DNA from: Aselliscus stoliczkanus
Taxonomy: Eukaryota > Chordata > Mammalia > Chiroptera > Hipposideridae
NCBI GenBank assembly: GCA_033961575.1
Contig: CM066736.1
Coordinates: forward strand, 87,155,352-87,219,351
Direction: 5' to 3'
DNA length: 64,000 bases
Shown in pieces: positions 48,451 through 59,736 of the stretch (its first letter is position 1; each line of letters begins with the position of its first letter). The translations under genes were made by a program, and so were the position numbers. Under the pieces are notes generated by a model. That model saw only the letters and a program-made list of their open reading frames with translations. It did no database searches and had not been told where the DNA came from.

Positions 48451-49829
48451 GTATGTATATATTTGTGAGCTGAGACTGAGCTATGTTTATTGGAATTACT
48501 CTGCTTGTTAGCCAGCCTACAAAGAGAATCAAGACTTCCCTTTGAACTAAATAGCCAAATAAAAGTGAGTCATCTTACTAAAATCCAGAACTTCTCACCA
48601 TTTGAAGGTAGCTCTATTAAACCACTAAGTTACTTCTAACTAGTAGGTGCTTATAATTGTAGGTTTAGGGAAGGAACCATTGCAAATGAACCTGGATATG
48701 GGGGAAAGCTTTTATCATAGAAAAATATTAGTCCTTATTTTCTTCCCAAATAATTCAAGGCAAGTAAGGTTTTTGTCTCATCATCAGCATTTACTTGCAT
48801 GACTGTTCAGAAGCTGGTACTAATCCGTCTCACATTCTGAAAACTATTGGTCTGAATGGGAACAGTCAGTGCGCAGCAACTGCTGATCTCAAGCCTGGGA
48901 ATTAAAGACGACTCGCAGCCAAACAGAAGTAGTGAAGAGTCAGTTTATGTGTACAAGGGCTTAGACTGAAATAAAAAGCAAATAGGAATTGGATCAGATT
49001 ACCTCATGTTAGGGGATGTATTATAAAAGCGAATGAAAACAAAACAAAACAAAAAAAGCGAATGAGGTGCCTTATATTACATGTTATGGTCAACTGTATA
49101 TCTCTGTGACATCAAGGCCATGATAGGAATTGGTCTCCGTTTTCACCAGTAAAATTTCCACAGTAAAATATCTGCAGTATTAGTAGAAAAGTCTTTTAAA
49201 TAGCTATTTGGGTACATAATTGACATTAGTAAGGGTATTTTTTTAATGAAGAAAGACATTCTGTTTATGTTTTCTCAACTGAAATATCTATGATCCCCTC
49301 TTTTTAAAAACATACTATGATTATAATCTATTAATTTTCATCTTTAGTGCAACCCTAGACTACATTAACAAGAAAGAAAATTGTCCCACTGTATTCAGCA
49401 CTTGTCAGCTCACACCTGGAATATTATGTGTAGACATGGGCATCAGACTTTGAGAAAGATATTTGCGCACTCATTAAACAATTATTTATTCGGCACTTGT
49501 CAAATGCCTGACATTCTTCTAGGTGTCAGTAATACAGCAATTTAAAGTAAAGAAAAAAAACCACACCATGCCAACTCCTGCTTTATGGATCTTATATTCT
49601 AGATGGGAAGACCAACAATAAACTCAGTAAATAGGTATGGGGTGTTAGGTGGTGATAATGGCATTGGGAAAATATGAAGCAAAGAAGGCGAGATGAGGGA
49701 CTGTTAGGTTGACAAAGGAATGCCTCATTAAGAAGGCAACATTAAAGATCTAAAGAAGATGAGTTCCTTCTAAGAGTCACGGCTGGTGATGGTCCCACCA
49801 AGAGATATTTAGCCTCGAGAAAACAACCA

Positions 49830-49945
49830 CCATTTATTGAGCATTATGTGCTAGCAACTGTGGCAGTGCCTTATACACATAATCTTAAAAAGAAAAAAAG
49901 TGAGGTAGGGATTGTCATCCCCATTTTAAAATGAAGACAGAGGCT
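49830..49945 (-). repeat. MIR relic
   Basis: CATTTATTGAGCATTATGTG, CTTATACACATAATCTTAA and CATCCCCATTTTAAAATGAA. Confidence 0.65.
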
Positions 49946-51726
49946 TATAATTAGGGAGGCTCTGCCCTGTCAAATGCTGCTCAGCTCCAGCTCATTACTG
50001 CCTAAAACTCTAAGGCAGAGTCCTCTGCCTTATCATATTGTAAGTTTGTTGTTTACCTAGACCTGGTTTTTTGTTGTTGTTTTTTTTAATCAAAGCTGTG
50101 CTAGCCAGCTGTTGAAGCCAAACAAAATATACCAGGTACAATCCATAGTCTGCCAATGTGGAACCTCTTCCATAAGTTACTAGGATCAGTGGGTTTAAAG
50201 TTAGAGCAAAACAGATTGTGACTCAGTGTTAGCTCATAGTCTGACCTGTACAAAATGAGAGAGGATATCTTCAAGAGGTACTAGATCCTGTATCACTGGA
50301 AATAGTCAAGTACAGGCTGGATAACCTTCTGATGGAACTCTTACAGATTGGATTAAATCGTCATGTAGACTGATATGATCTTTGAAGGTCCCTTCCAACC
50401 ACAAGGTTATGGAGTACTAAGATTAATTGGTCTGCTTTAGTAAGTAAGTCTAGAGTCGAGGTCATGGGAGGGATATAACAAATATATAAATCTAATTTTC
50501 TTCCTGGTCTTTCTTTATTGTAGTGACATCATACCAGAAAAGGGGGTACAGAGCTGAATTAGTCAACCAGCTAGTATTTATGAAAAATGAACTACGCATC
50601 CTGCTTCTAAGACTTGGGAGTTTAGAATAGATAGCAAGGAGTTGAAACAAAAATCGAAAGTTTGATACCTCCCTGTATTTAGCAGGAGTTGTGCCCATGA
50701 CGTGTGGGAAGTTAAATAAGAGAAACATTTGTCCCGAACTCACCTGAGTGCCCTTCCTTTGTGTTCAGGAAATGATTATTGAGTTGAAATGCAGGAAGAT
50801 GCCATGACAGCCCTTATAGTGCAGGTACCAGCTTCCTCTTGAGATGGGGAAGTAAGATGTTTTTGTCCGCCATGCCTTGGACTTTAGAGACGCTTTCCCA
50901 AGAATGGCTGTTTCAGTAATGAAACCATTCATAGGCCAATGAATGGGCCACCTGTGCTCAGGTTTGCCCAACTTGTTCTTCTTAACACTTATTTCCTTTT
51001 TAAAATAGTCTTTTAGTGTCTAGTTTGTGTCAGTCATTGTTTTGAGTATTGGGGTTAGAATGATAAATAAGATACAGACCCTGACCTTAAATAAATAATT
51101 CAGTCTAGTAAAGGAGACAGACTCTAAAGCACACACAGTAGAGTATGTGTGATGCATATTAACAGTGGAAGTATTTATTAAAAACATTTTATCAAATACC
51201 TGATACCAGGCACTGTACCAGGCATCGAGGATACAGAGACCAACAAGAGTCAATCCCTAGTCTAGAAGTTGATGGGGTGAGATACACTGCATGATAAATT
51301 CTTTGGAATTAAATACCTGGAGCTTTGAGAGCACAAAGGAAGTAATGTGTTTAAGGAATTGAAAATAGTTGAGTACAGTTAAATCATAAAGTACCAAGGC
51401 TGTTTATCTCTCTAGAAACGTTTTGGGTATCAGTAGAAAAACTATTTTTCTACATGGCTCTGAAATCAAGTAAGGTTTACTATTGACACTGCTTGTCATT
51501 AACAACGTTATTCGTAAAGCATTTATTGAGTGTACTCATCTCCTTAAAGAACTTTAAAATATATCAAATAGAGCCAAGTGCCAACTAGAAACTCAAAGAA
51601 GGGTTTCTTGTCACAAAGCAAGTTTCTTTAGCCAAATTTCCAGTGCTAGCAGACTATAATTTCCTTACCCTTTCTCATTGAATAAACAAGACAGCCATTT
51701 TCAGGCTGAATCCCAGAGATTTTTTT

Positions 51727-51849
51727 TGTTTTTTGTTTTTTGTTTGGTTTCTTTTGAGGCCAGTGTCACTGGCCCTCATATGTGGGACCCAAACCGGGGT
51801 CGCTGGCTTCCCAAGCCAGCGTTTAAGCACCGCGCCACTCGGCCGGCCC
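51727..51849 (-). mobile_element. Family A SINE
   Basis: Antisense copy with a TTTTTTG-repeat tail, between AGAGATTTTT and ACAGATTTTT flanks. Confidence 0.9.
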
Positions 51850-52051
51850 ACAGATTTTTACAATTAAAACAAATACTTACAATGAATTCTGAACAGAAGG
51901 AATATCATGCAGCCATTATTTACATAGAAAAAGTTAATGCATATGGCTTAGTAAAAAGCAGTTACAAAACAGTATGCATAATGTATGCCATTTTTGCAAA
52001 AAAATTTTATATATAAATAAAATAGAGATGCATGTATGTACCCATAGATTT

Positions 52052-52489
52052 TTTTTTTTTTTTTTTTTTTAAAGATTTTATTGGGGAATTGGCGGAGGGG
52101 AACAGCGTTGGGGAATCGGGGAAGGGGAACAGACAAGTTGCTGTCTTTTTGTTCTTCAGTCTAGTTGCAGAGGATGTTGTTTAACTGGCCCTTGTTGGTA
52201 TCGTCATTGCGTTCTTCCCGGATGAGGCAGATCAGTCGCTGGCCTCTGGATGTCGCTCACCGCGGCTATTGGCCGCTCACGCTGGCTGCGGGCCACTCAC
52301 TGTAGCCTATGGCAGCCCACTGCAGCAGGGGCTGCAGCCCACACCATCACAGGGGCTCGCACAGCCCAGCTCCAGGTGGAGCTGTTGTTAGCTGTAGAGG
52401 GCAGTGTCACTGGCCCTCATGTGGGATCCGAACCGGGGCCGCTGGCATCCCAAAACCAGCGCTTAACCAATGCGCCACTCGGCCGGCCC
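52052..52489 (-). mobile_element. Family B composite SINE
   Basis: Complete copy with a perfect 15 bp duplication TGTACCCATAGATTT (52037-52051, 52490-52504). Its core has one fewer GGCTGCCGGCC unit than the 24285 copy. Confidence 0.94.
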
Positions 52490-52698
52490 TGTACCCATAG
52501 ATTTAAACAATGACAGGCAAACTTCAGAGATATTGTGGGTTCCATTGTAGACCACTTGAGTAAAGCATGTCACATGAATTTTTTGGTTTCCCAGTGCATA
52601 CAAAAGTTATATTTACACTATTCTGTAGTCTATTAAGTGTACAATAGTATATCAAAAAAATAATGTACTACATACCTTAATTGAAACATACTTTATTG

Positions 52699-52804
52699 GG
52701 CCGGCCAAGTGGTGCAGTGGTTAAGTGCTGGCTTAGGAAGCCAGCGACCCCGGTTCGGGTCCCACATATGAGGGCCTGTGACACTGCCCTCAGAAAAAAA
52801 CAAA
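52699..52804 (+). mobile_element. Family A SINE in Tigger1
   Basis: Complete copy flanked by ACATAYTTTATT. Confidence 0.92.
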
Positions 52805-52958
52805 AACATATTTTATTGCCAAAAAATGATAACCATCATCTAAGCCTTCAGTGAGTTGTAATCTTTTTTGCTGGTGGAGGATCTTGCCTTGATGTTGATG
52901 GCTGCTGGCTGATCAGGGTGGTGGTTGCTGCTGAAGGTTGGAGTGGCTGAGGCAGTTT

Positions 52959-53417
52959 TGTTTTTTTTAAGATTTTATTGGGGAATTGGGGGAGGGGAAC
53001 AGCGTTGGGGAATCAGGGAAGGGGAAAAGACAACTTGCTGTCCTTTTGTTCTTCAGTCTAGTTGTGGAGAACATTGCTTCACTGGCCTGTGTTGGTATCA
53101 TCATTGCGCTCTTCCCGGGTGAGGCAGATCGGTCGCCGGCCTCTGAACGGCCGCTCACTGCTGCTCTTGGCAGCTCACTCCGGCTGCCCGCCTCTCACAC
53201 TGGCTGCCGGCCACTCACTGTAGCCTATGGCAGCCGACTGCAGCATGGGCTGCAGCTATGCCATCCCGGGGACTCACAGCAGCCCAGCTCCAGGAGGAGC
53301 TGTTGTTTACCATCTTAGCTGTAGAGGGCAGTGTCTCTGGCCCTCATATGTGGGATCCAAATTGAGGCCACTGGTGTCCCAAGCCAGCTCCTTACCAAGT
53401 TGCCACTCAGCCAGCCC
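52959..53417 (-). mobile_element. Family B composite SINE in Tigger1
   Basis: Complete copy flanked by GGCAGTTT (52951-52958, 53418-53425). Core variant CAGCTATGCCATCCCGGGG. Confidence 0.92.
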
Positions 53418-53708
53418 GGCAGTTTCTTAAAATAAGACAACAATGAAGTTTGCCCTGTCGATTAACTCTTCCTTTCACTTGAACACTTAGAGGCCATTGT
53501 AGGATTATTAATGGACTGGCCTGATGTGTTGTGTTGTGTCTCAGGGAAGGATAGGCTTTAGAAGAGGGAGAGAGATGGGGAACACCCGGTTAGTAGAGTA
53601 GTCAGAACATACACGGCATTTATTTATTAAGTTTACCATCTTATATGGGCATGGTTCTTGGTGCCCTAAAACAATTACAATGGTAACATCAAAGATCACG
53701 GATCACAA

Positions 53709-53860
53709 GGGCCGGCCGAATGGCTCAGTTGGTTAAGAGCTCGCTCAAGAGTGCGAGCTGAGCTCTGAGCAACGTCGGTTCGATGCTAGCCTGAGCTGAG
53801 TTGCCGTTGAGCTGCCAACAGGTGGCAGGATGGCTCCGCTGGAAGGAAAAAAAAAAAAAA
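53709..53860 (+). mobile_element. Family D tRNA-like SINE in Tigger1
   Basis: Head GGCCGGCCGAATGGCTCAGT, long anticodon-arm palindrome GCTCGCTCAAGAGTGCGAGC, B box GGTTCGATGCT, then GAGCTGCCAACAGGTGGCAG and an A tail. The flanks repeat ATCACRGATCACA. Confidence 0.88.
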
Positions 53861-53901
53861 TCACAGATCACAGATCACCATAGCAAAAAGAATAGTAATG
53901 A

Positions 53902-54311
53902 GGGCCGGCCAAGTGGCGTGTTATTTAAGAGCTTGTTTTGGGATGCCAGCGGCCCCGGTTCAGATCCCACATATGAGAGCCAGTGACACTGCCCTCTACA
54001 GCTAACAACAGCTCCACATGGAGTTGGGCTGTGTGAGCCCCGGCGACAGTATAGGCTGCAGCCCCTGCTGCAGTGGGCTGCCATAGGCTACAGTGAGCTG
54101 CCAATAGCTGCAATGAGCAACCATCCAGAGGCCAGCGACCAATCTGCCTCATCCGGGAAGAACACAGTAACAATACTAACATGGGTCAGTGAAGCAACGT
54201 TCTCCACAACTAGACTGAAGAACAAAAAGAGAGCAACTTGTCTGTTCCCCTTCCCCGATTCCCCAACACTGTTCTCCTCCCTCAATTCCCCAATGAAAGT
54301 CTTTTTAAAAA
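53902..54311 (+). mobile_element. Family B composite SINE in Tigger1
   Basis: Complete copy with a perfect 16 bp duplication AAAAGAATAGTAATGA (53886-53901, 54312-54327). Its core is short: only one ATAGGCTACAGTGAGC step. Confidence 0.94.
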
Positions 54312-54399
54312 AAAAGAATAGTAATGAAAAAGTTTGAAGTATTGCAAGAATTACCAAAATGTGACAGAGACACAAAGTGAGCAAATGCTGTTAGTAAAA

Positions 54400-54528
54400 C
54401 TGCCCCCCTGTTTGCGGGCTGCGATGAAGTCAGTGAAGCCGCCCCAGGAGCTGGAGCTCTCCTATTCCTTCCTGTTCCATTTCCGGTTGCAGTCATTAAA
54501 GGCTGTTCATACCATAAAAAAAAGAAAA
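54400..54528 (+). mobile_element. Short retrocopy-like insertion in Tigger1
   Basis: About 130 bp of GC-rich sequence that interrupts the Tigger1 consensus and ends in an A-rich tail, with a short AGTAAAA/AGAAAA duplication. It contains an ORF start MKSVKPPQELELSYSF. I do not recognise a parent transcript. Confidence 0.5.
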
Positions 54529-54687
54529 ATGGCCCCGATAGACTTGCTTAACACACGGTTGCCATAAACCTTCAATTTGTAAAAACTGCAGTATCTGTGA
54601 AACCTAATAAAGCAAAGTACAATAAAATGCCTATATAAGGAATTGATTAAAATATTAACAATTTTCTTGGGGGTGGCATTGTTAGGC

Positions 54688-55425
54688 ATATTAGTTTCCT
54701 ATTGCTGCATAACAAATTACCACAAACCTAATGGCTTAAAACAATACCCATTTAGTAGCTCACAGTTCTGTGGATCAAAAGTCCTGCAAAGTACAGTTGG
54801 GTTTTCTGCTTAGGGTGTCATAAGCTAAAATCAAGGTGTCCACCAAGCTAAATTTTCATCTGGAAGCTCTGGTGGCAAATTCTCTTGCAAGGTCATTCAT
54901 GTTGACAGAATTCTGTTCCTTGCAGTTGTCTGACAGGTCCCATTTCATTGCTGGCCGTCAGCCAGCGCCATCCTCAGCTCCTAGAAGCTGCCTGTATTTT
55001 TTGCCACATGGCTTCCTCCACCTCCAAGATAGGAATAATACATTAAATCCTTTTTTTTTTAATTTTTTTGTTTTGAGGACAGTGTCACTGGCCCTCATAT
55101 GTGGGACCCGAACCGGGGCTGCTGGCTTCCCAAGCCAGCGCTTAACCACCACGCCACTCGGCCGGCCCCATTAAATCCTTTACATGCATCAAATCACTGA
55201 CTTCATATCCTGCAAACAGCCAGAGAAAACTTTGTAAAACGCCTGGGCCTACCTGTACTCTCCCTATCCTAAGGTCGAGCAATTTGGACCTATGATGTCA
55301 TCTGCAAAATCCCTTCAAAGCAATGCCTAGATGAGTGTCTGAGTCACTGGGAGAAAGTGTATGTAGACCAGGGCCTGGGGAATCTTTGGGGGTGAGTGGG
55401 AACTCTCTTAGAATTCTGCCTGCCA
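54688..55425 (-). mobile_element. MLT1-type (MaLR) LTR
   Basis: Reads in antisense from TTAGTTTCCTATTGCTGCAT and ATTACCACAAACCTAATGGC to AGAATTCTGCCTGCCACA. Interrupted by a family A SINE. Confidence 0.82.
55054..55168 (-). mobile_element. Family A SINE in the MLT1 LTR
   Basis: Complete copy with a perfect CATTAAATCCTTT duplication (55041-55053, 55169-55181). Confidence 0.94.
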
Positions 55426-55530
55426 CAGTGGTGATCTTTATTTTCTTTTAGTTTAGTTGTATTTTCATATTACACATTGAACATATGATATTTCAGGATT
55501 TTTTGTTGTTATTAACCTGTAATTTGAACT

Positions 55531-56011
55531 TTTTTTTTTGAAGATTTTTTTTGGGTAATTGGGGGAAGGAACAGCGTTAAGGAATCAGGGAAGGGGAACA
55601 GACAAGTTGCTGTCCTTTTGTTCTTCAGTCTAGTTGTGGAGGATATTGCTTAGGACATCGCTTCACTGGCCTATGTTGGTATTATCATTATACTCTTCCC
55701 GGCTGAAGCAGATCAGTCGCTGGCCATTGGACAGCCACTCACGGTGGTTCACGGCGGCTTATGCCCGATGCCAGCCGCTCATACTGGCTGCCAGCCACTC
55801 ACAATAGCTCATGGCAGCCCATTGCAGCAGGGGCTGCAGGCTTTGCCGCTGCAGCAGCTCAGCTGTCCAGCTCCAGGTTGAGCTATTGTTCACCATCTTA
55901 GCTGTAGAGGGCGCAGCGTCACTGGCCCATGTGGGATCCGAACCAGCGGCCCTGCTGCTCAGAGCTGATGTCCCAAGCCAACTCCTAAGCAACTTGCCAC
56001 TTGGCCAGCCC
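55531..56011 (-). mobile_element. Family B SINE, divergent subtype
   Basis: Flanked by TGAACT (55525-55530, 56012-56017). The head differs from other copies: CCAGCGGCCCTGCTGCTCAG replaces the usual anticodon arm and a GGCGCAGCG segment is present, recalling family D. There is also a local duplication around GAGGATATTGCTTAGGACAT. Confidence 0.85.
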
Positions 56012-56284
56012 TGAACTCGTTATACTAACAAATATTAGATGTTTGTGGATCTTGTTTAGCTAGTTTTTTTCTTCTTGGCCTGACCACCATATCTTCTTTA
56101 TTTATCAAAGCTATAAAACTCTAGACTTAAGAGAGATGGTCACTTGGTGTCTAGTCTCACTTACCTTCTAAGCAACTGTGGAACCTCAAGAAAATAATAC
56201 TTCCCAGTGTTTCTTGGAATAATGCCACTGGTCCTAAGCTTTTAAAAAGAAGTCTAAGAACTGAAGTAGTGTCATATAAAGTAT

Positions 56285-56490
56285 AGTGGTTAAAATCATA
56301 GGATGTGGAGTCATCCTGGTAATACAGCTACTGCATATAAATTGCCTCAATTATTTTCACCTGGAAAATGAAGAGACTAGTAGTACCTATCCCAGAGGAC
56401 TGTTGGAAGGATTATATATATATAGTATACTTAGAAAAGCTCCCAGCACGTGGTAAAGGTTCAGTAAGTGTTATCTGCTATACTTGTTGT
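56285..56490 (+). repeat. MIR relic, near full length
   Basis: GTATAGTGGTTAAAATCATA, then CCTGGAAAATGAAG and CCCAGCACGTGGTAAAGG. Confidence 0.75.
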
Positions 56491-56743
56491 TGTTACTTAG
56501 GGATGGGATCAGTTTTACCTATCTGAAAGTCTGAAGGCTTTATTCTGACTTTTCTATTGTCCTGCTATATGGTCTTAGACAAGTCATGGAAATTGTGTGG
56601 CATTCTTTTCTTTATCCATAAAAGTATAAATTTGGAAAAGATTATCACTATGGCTCCTAAAGTTTAGCTGGATAGTTGTTCATGTTTCTTGGATACCAAT
56701 GACATTAAAACTTACAAATAATAAGAGAAATCAAAACAATATG

Positions 56744-57384
56744 TGTCACGTCCCACACAACAGGGTAGGTGGGAGTGGAGAAGCGATGGTGAAAGGTTAA
56801 GAAAGAGAGAGACACAGATAAGAGACAAATACAGTTAGGGACCACGGGACCCCAGCCTTGTGGACTGGAGCCCCGATTCGGGCCTGACTGTTCCTTTTAC
56901 TATCTTACACATAAGCCAGGGTCAATGTGATTTCCATGGTCTGCCGGTCTGCTTGTCTCACACCCAAAAACATAGCTCAAGGCCAAATCACCCACACCTG
57001 CAAGCTGCCATTACCAGAGGCCCCATGAGGTTATTGTCATGCACCTCTTAGGAGACAGAACCTCCTCTGCAAAGGCTTACTGATAAGAATGCAAAGAGGA
57101 CAGATATTATCACATCAATAGGTCATTTCACAGGCAGGCTGCTAGAACCTGAAGCAAGGGATCCACGCCATATTTCTGTCAACTCATGATTCCTCCTGTT
57201 GGCACCCACTGGTACCCATTGGCACCCATGCAACCGTTTCTGGCTTAAGTTGCCCCTCCCTTGAGGGATCTTACCCGTCATTGAGTAACTGGCCATCCTT
57301 TGGGGCCAAATAGGAATATATACAGTAAGCATCTGTCTTTGTGGAGAGGTGCATGGAGGCAGACAGGCAGGCTATAATGTGACA
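56744..57384 (-). mobile_element. Solo LTR of an endogenous retrovirus, 6 bp duplication
   Basis: A 641 bp element with TGTCAC...GTGACA ends, flanked by a perfect 6 bp AATATG duplication (56738-56743, 57385-57390). Six-base duplications are typical of class II (betaretrovirus-like, ERVK group) elements. The minus orientation is suggested by a TATATA motif followed by a pyrimidine-rich TCTCTCTTTCTT stretch near the end. There are no viral genes in or next to it. Confidence 0.82.
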
Positions 57385-57737
57385 AATATGTGGATACAAA
57401 AATAATATATACACGTTACTAACTTTATTATGTACAAACAGCACTTGGAAGAGTCAATGCATGCATATATGGACTCCTACAAAGAGGTCAGTTTCTTTGG
57501 AATAGACTGCACTCATTGCTGTAATATTAGCATCTAAAACAGTACACATAAAATAAGCTCAAAATATTTGTTATAAAATCAATGACCTTGAGGAATTCTC
57601 ATGCTAGTGGGCAAGGCAGACAAATAAGCCATTACAGTACACTGTGATAAGTCCTGTGATAGAAGCAAAGGTGCTAAATATTGCAAGTATTTCTGTTGGA
57701 TTTTAGATTTTCTGTGTTCTACTTTTGCTCTCCTTAG

Positions 57738-57870
57738 CTCTGTTGGAACAAGGCAATAGACTACGTAATGCCATGGTGGTTTCTGCGATGAAATCAAGCC
57801 CAGATACTAGCATGTTGTTGGGTGAAGTTCATTCTCCTGTGAAGGAAGACTTTCTTAGACCATCAACACA
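57738..57870 (+). CDS. C2CD3: C2CD3 coding exon 6
   Basis: A 133 bp exon (phase 1 in, 2 out) reading (A)[20 protein letters not shown] and ending KEDFLRPST plus CA, followed by GTAAGT. The [12 protein letters not shown] segment is probably helical. It follows a 9.3 kb intron filled with transposons, but the frame joins exactly to exon 5. Confidence 0.96.
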
Positions 57871-58307
57871 GTAAGTTACAGGATACACATGAACTCCCAA
57901 CAGTTTATTTCTTAGTAGTGGTTAACGTGTGTTTTTGTCAAGTTATGGACTAAGTAATTTTAGAAGTGTTCGACAAATAATTCTAAATGTGCTAGAAAAG
58001 AAGCCTAAACTAGGAGCTAAGATACTCAAAATCTAGAACTACTACTGGCACTTTTTAAATACATAAATAACTAAATTCTTTGCTCCCTCTGAACTGGCAT
58101 GCTTGTATATAAACTGGAGATATTCTCTCTATCCTCTCTTACAGAAATGAAAGGAGATTCTAATGTAGGAAAGGGCTTTGTAAATTGTGAAGTTTCATTT
58201 ATATTTAAGGTAGTTAAATCTAAAGTAACCATGTCTTAGCTCAGCTAATTCTGATTTAGATTTTTTCCATATGTTAGCCACTCAGAAAGTATTTTTCCAC
58301 ACCTTAG
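57871..58307 (+). other. C2CD3: C2CD3 intron 6
   Basis: A 437 bp GT-AG intron in which I see no repeat or other feature. Confidence 0.88.
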
Positions 58308-58436
58308 AATCAAAGCCTTATCTAAGACTCAATTTAAAGACCACATTGAAGATCACTTCCTCCCTCCAAATGAGAATACATTGTGGAAACAGGACACAAA
58401 AGCTGATACCAGAGCCATACAGCTGCTATTGGGCAG
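58308..58436 (+). CDS. C2CD3: C2CD3 coding exon 7
   Basis: A 129 bp exon (phase 2 in and out) after an ACCTTAG acceptor. It reads [20 protein letters not shown], then [17 protein letters not shown] and AG before GTAAGA. The RAIQLLLG motif is the conserved end of this segment. No later C2CD3 exon is found before 64000, so the gene, including its remaining C2 domains, continues to the right. Confidence 0.95.
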
Positions 58437-58824
58437 GTAAGAGCCCTCAACTAGCTTTCTTTCTTTTAAATTCTTCCTCCAGTTCATTGTGTACATTGTT
58501 AACAGATTTATCTTTCTGAAGTAACACTTCCTTGGAAAAAACAAGTCATCCCCTTGCTTACTTATTGCCTATTAAATAAAAATCATTATTCATTACCCAC
58601 TGTATAAAAATCCAATCTTTAGTCTTTTATTCTTAGCCTCTCTTACAGAATGGTATCCAATCCACCTTTCCATTTATATCTCCCAACCCTGTCTCCACCA
58701 CCAGTGTTACTGGTATGTAATGAAAAGAGTATAGATTTTATACAAATACAAGTTGGAATTCAGGAGTCTGTCTCCTATTACCTATGGCGTTTGCACAGTT
58801 AGGCAAGGGGGCAAAAAAGTAAAA

Positions 58825-59395
58825 GCGTTCCAAATTGAAAAGGAGGAAGTAAAACTGTCTCTATTCACAGATAATAAAATGTAGTATATAGAAAATCCTA
58901 AATAATCTACTAAAGGGCCGGCCGAGTGGCGCAGTGGTTAAGCGCTGGCTTGGGACGCTAGCAGCCCCGGTTCGGGTCCCACATATGAGGGCCAGTGACA
59001 CTGCCCTCAAAAAAAAACAAAAACAAAACCCACAAACTAAATAATCTACTAAAAAACAATTAGAATTAATAAACAAATTCAGGAAGATTGCCGATACAAG
59101 ATCAATGTCCAAAACTCAGTTGTATTTTTACATACTTGCAATAAGTAATCCAAAAATGGAATTAAGAAACAATTCATTTACAGTAACATTGATAAGAATA
59201 AAATACTTAGGAATAAATTTAACAAAAATGCAAAACGTAAACTCTGAAAACTGCAAAACACTGTTAAAGGAAGTTAAAAAAAGGCCTGAAAATTGGAGGA
59301 AAAAAAATCCCATGTTTGTGATTCAATGTAATCCCTATTGGAATCACAGCTGACCTCTCTGTGGAAATAGGCAAGCTGATTCTAAAATTCCTATG
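58825..59395 (+). mobile_element. L1 ORF2 fragment
   Basis: Contains codons for KYLGINLTK and the ATTCAGGAAGATTGCCGATA region of L1 ORF2 in sense, ending at CTGATTCTAAAATTCCTATG. Interrupted by a family A SINE. Confidence 0.82.
58915..59036 (+). mobile_element. Family A SINE in L1
   Basis: Complete copy with a perfect 17 bp duplication CTAAATAATCTACTAAA (58898-58914, 59037-59053). Confidence 0.94.
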
Positions 59396-59500
59396 AGGGC
59401 TGGCCGAGTGGCGCAGGGCTTGGGAAGCTAGCGGCCCTGGTTTGGGTCCCACATATGAGGGCCAGTGACACTGCCCTCAAAAACAAACAAACAAACAAAC
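59396..59500 (+). mobile_element. Family A SINE with internal deletion
   Basis: Head and end are normal, but about 15 bases between the A box and the anticodon arm are missing. The tail is (CAAA)n. No target duplication is visible; L1 lies on one side and mariner on the other. Confidence 0.85.
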
Positions 59501-59736
59501 TGCTTGTGTGGTATAACATTCAATTGAGATGAGGCTGTAAATCAGCACCTTGTTCAGTTTTTCACAAGTAAAGACAGGTCCTTGTATGAACGAGGAATTA
59601 TGAATCTCACTGAAAGATGGCAAAAGGTTATCAAACAAAACGGGCAATATATCATTGATTAATCTTTGTTCTTTATATAAATAAATGACCTTTGAAAAAC
59701 ATGGACAAAATACGTCATGACTTTTCCAACAACCCA
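59501..59736 (+). mobile_element. Mariner 3' end with transposase C-terminus relic
   Basis: From 59528 to 59662 one frame gives 44 codons beginning DEAVNQHLVQFFTSK, with the typical mariner LTERWQKVIKQNGQYIID end and a stop. About 70 bp later comes the inverted end TCATGACTTTTCCAACAACC. That end matches the MITE at 5641-5720. The rest of the transposase is absent, so the element is dead. Confidence 0.88.

Larger units (their letters stand above)
52513..54636. mobile_element. Tigger1-type DNA transposon, internally deleted, with five insertions
   Basis: Both ends are recognisable (CAAACTTCAGAGATATTGTG and GCAATATCTGTGAA-like terminal region). The transposase section is missing; the join lies near CTCTTCCTTTCACTTGAAC at 53466-53484. 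It is interrupted by SINEs at 52699, 52959, 53709 and 53902 and by a retrocopy at 54400. Confidence 0.88.
48451..57737 (+). other. C2CD3: C2CD3 intron 5
   Basis: A 9.3 kb GT-AG intron. From 48451 to 51700 I see mostly unique sequence with a MIR relic. From 51727 to 57384 it is a dense transposon cluster: families A, B and D SINEs, a Tigger1 broken by several insertions, an MLT1 LTR, a MIR and a solo LTR. Confidence 0.85.

Noticed and set aside
53709..53780. Functional tRNA genes (several tRNA-like A and B boxes)
   Set aside because: All are SINE heads followed by SINE bodies, tails and target duplications; acceptor stems do not pair.
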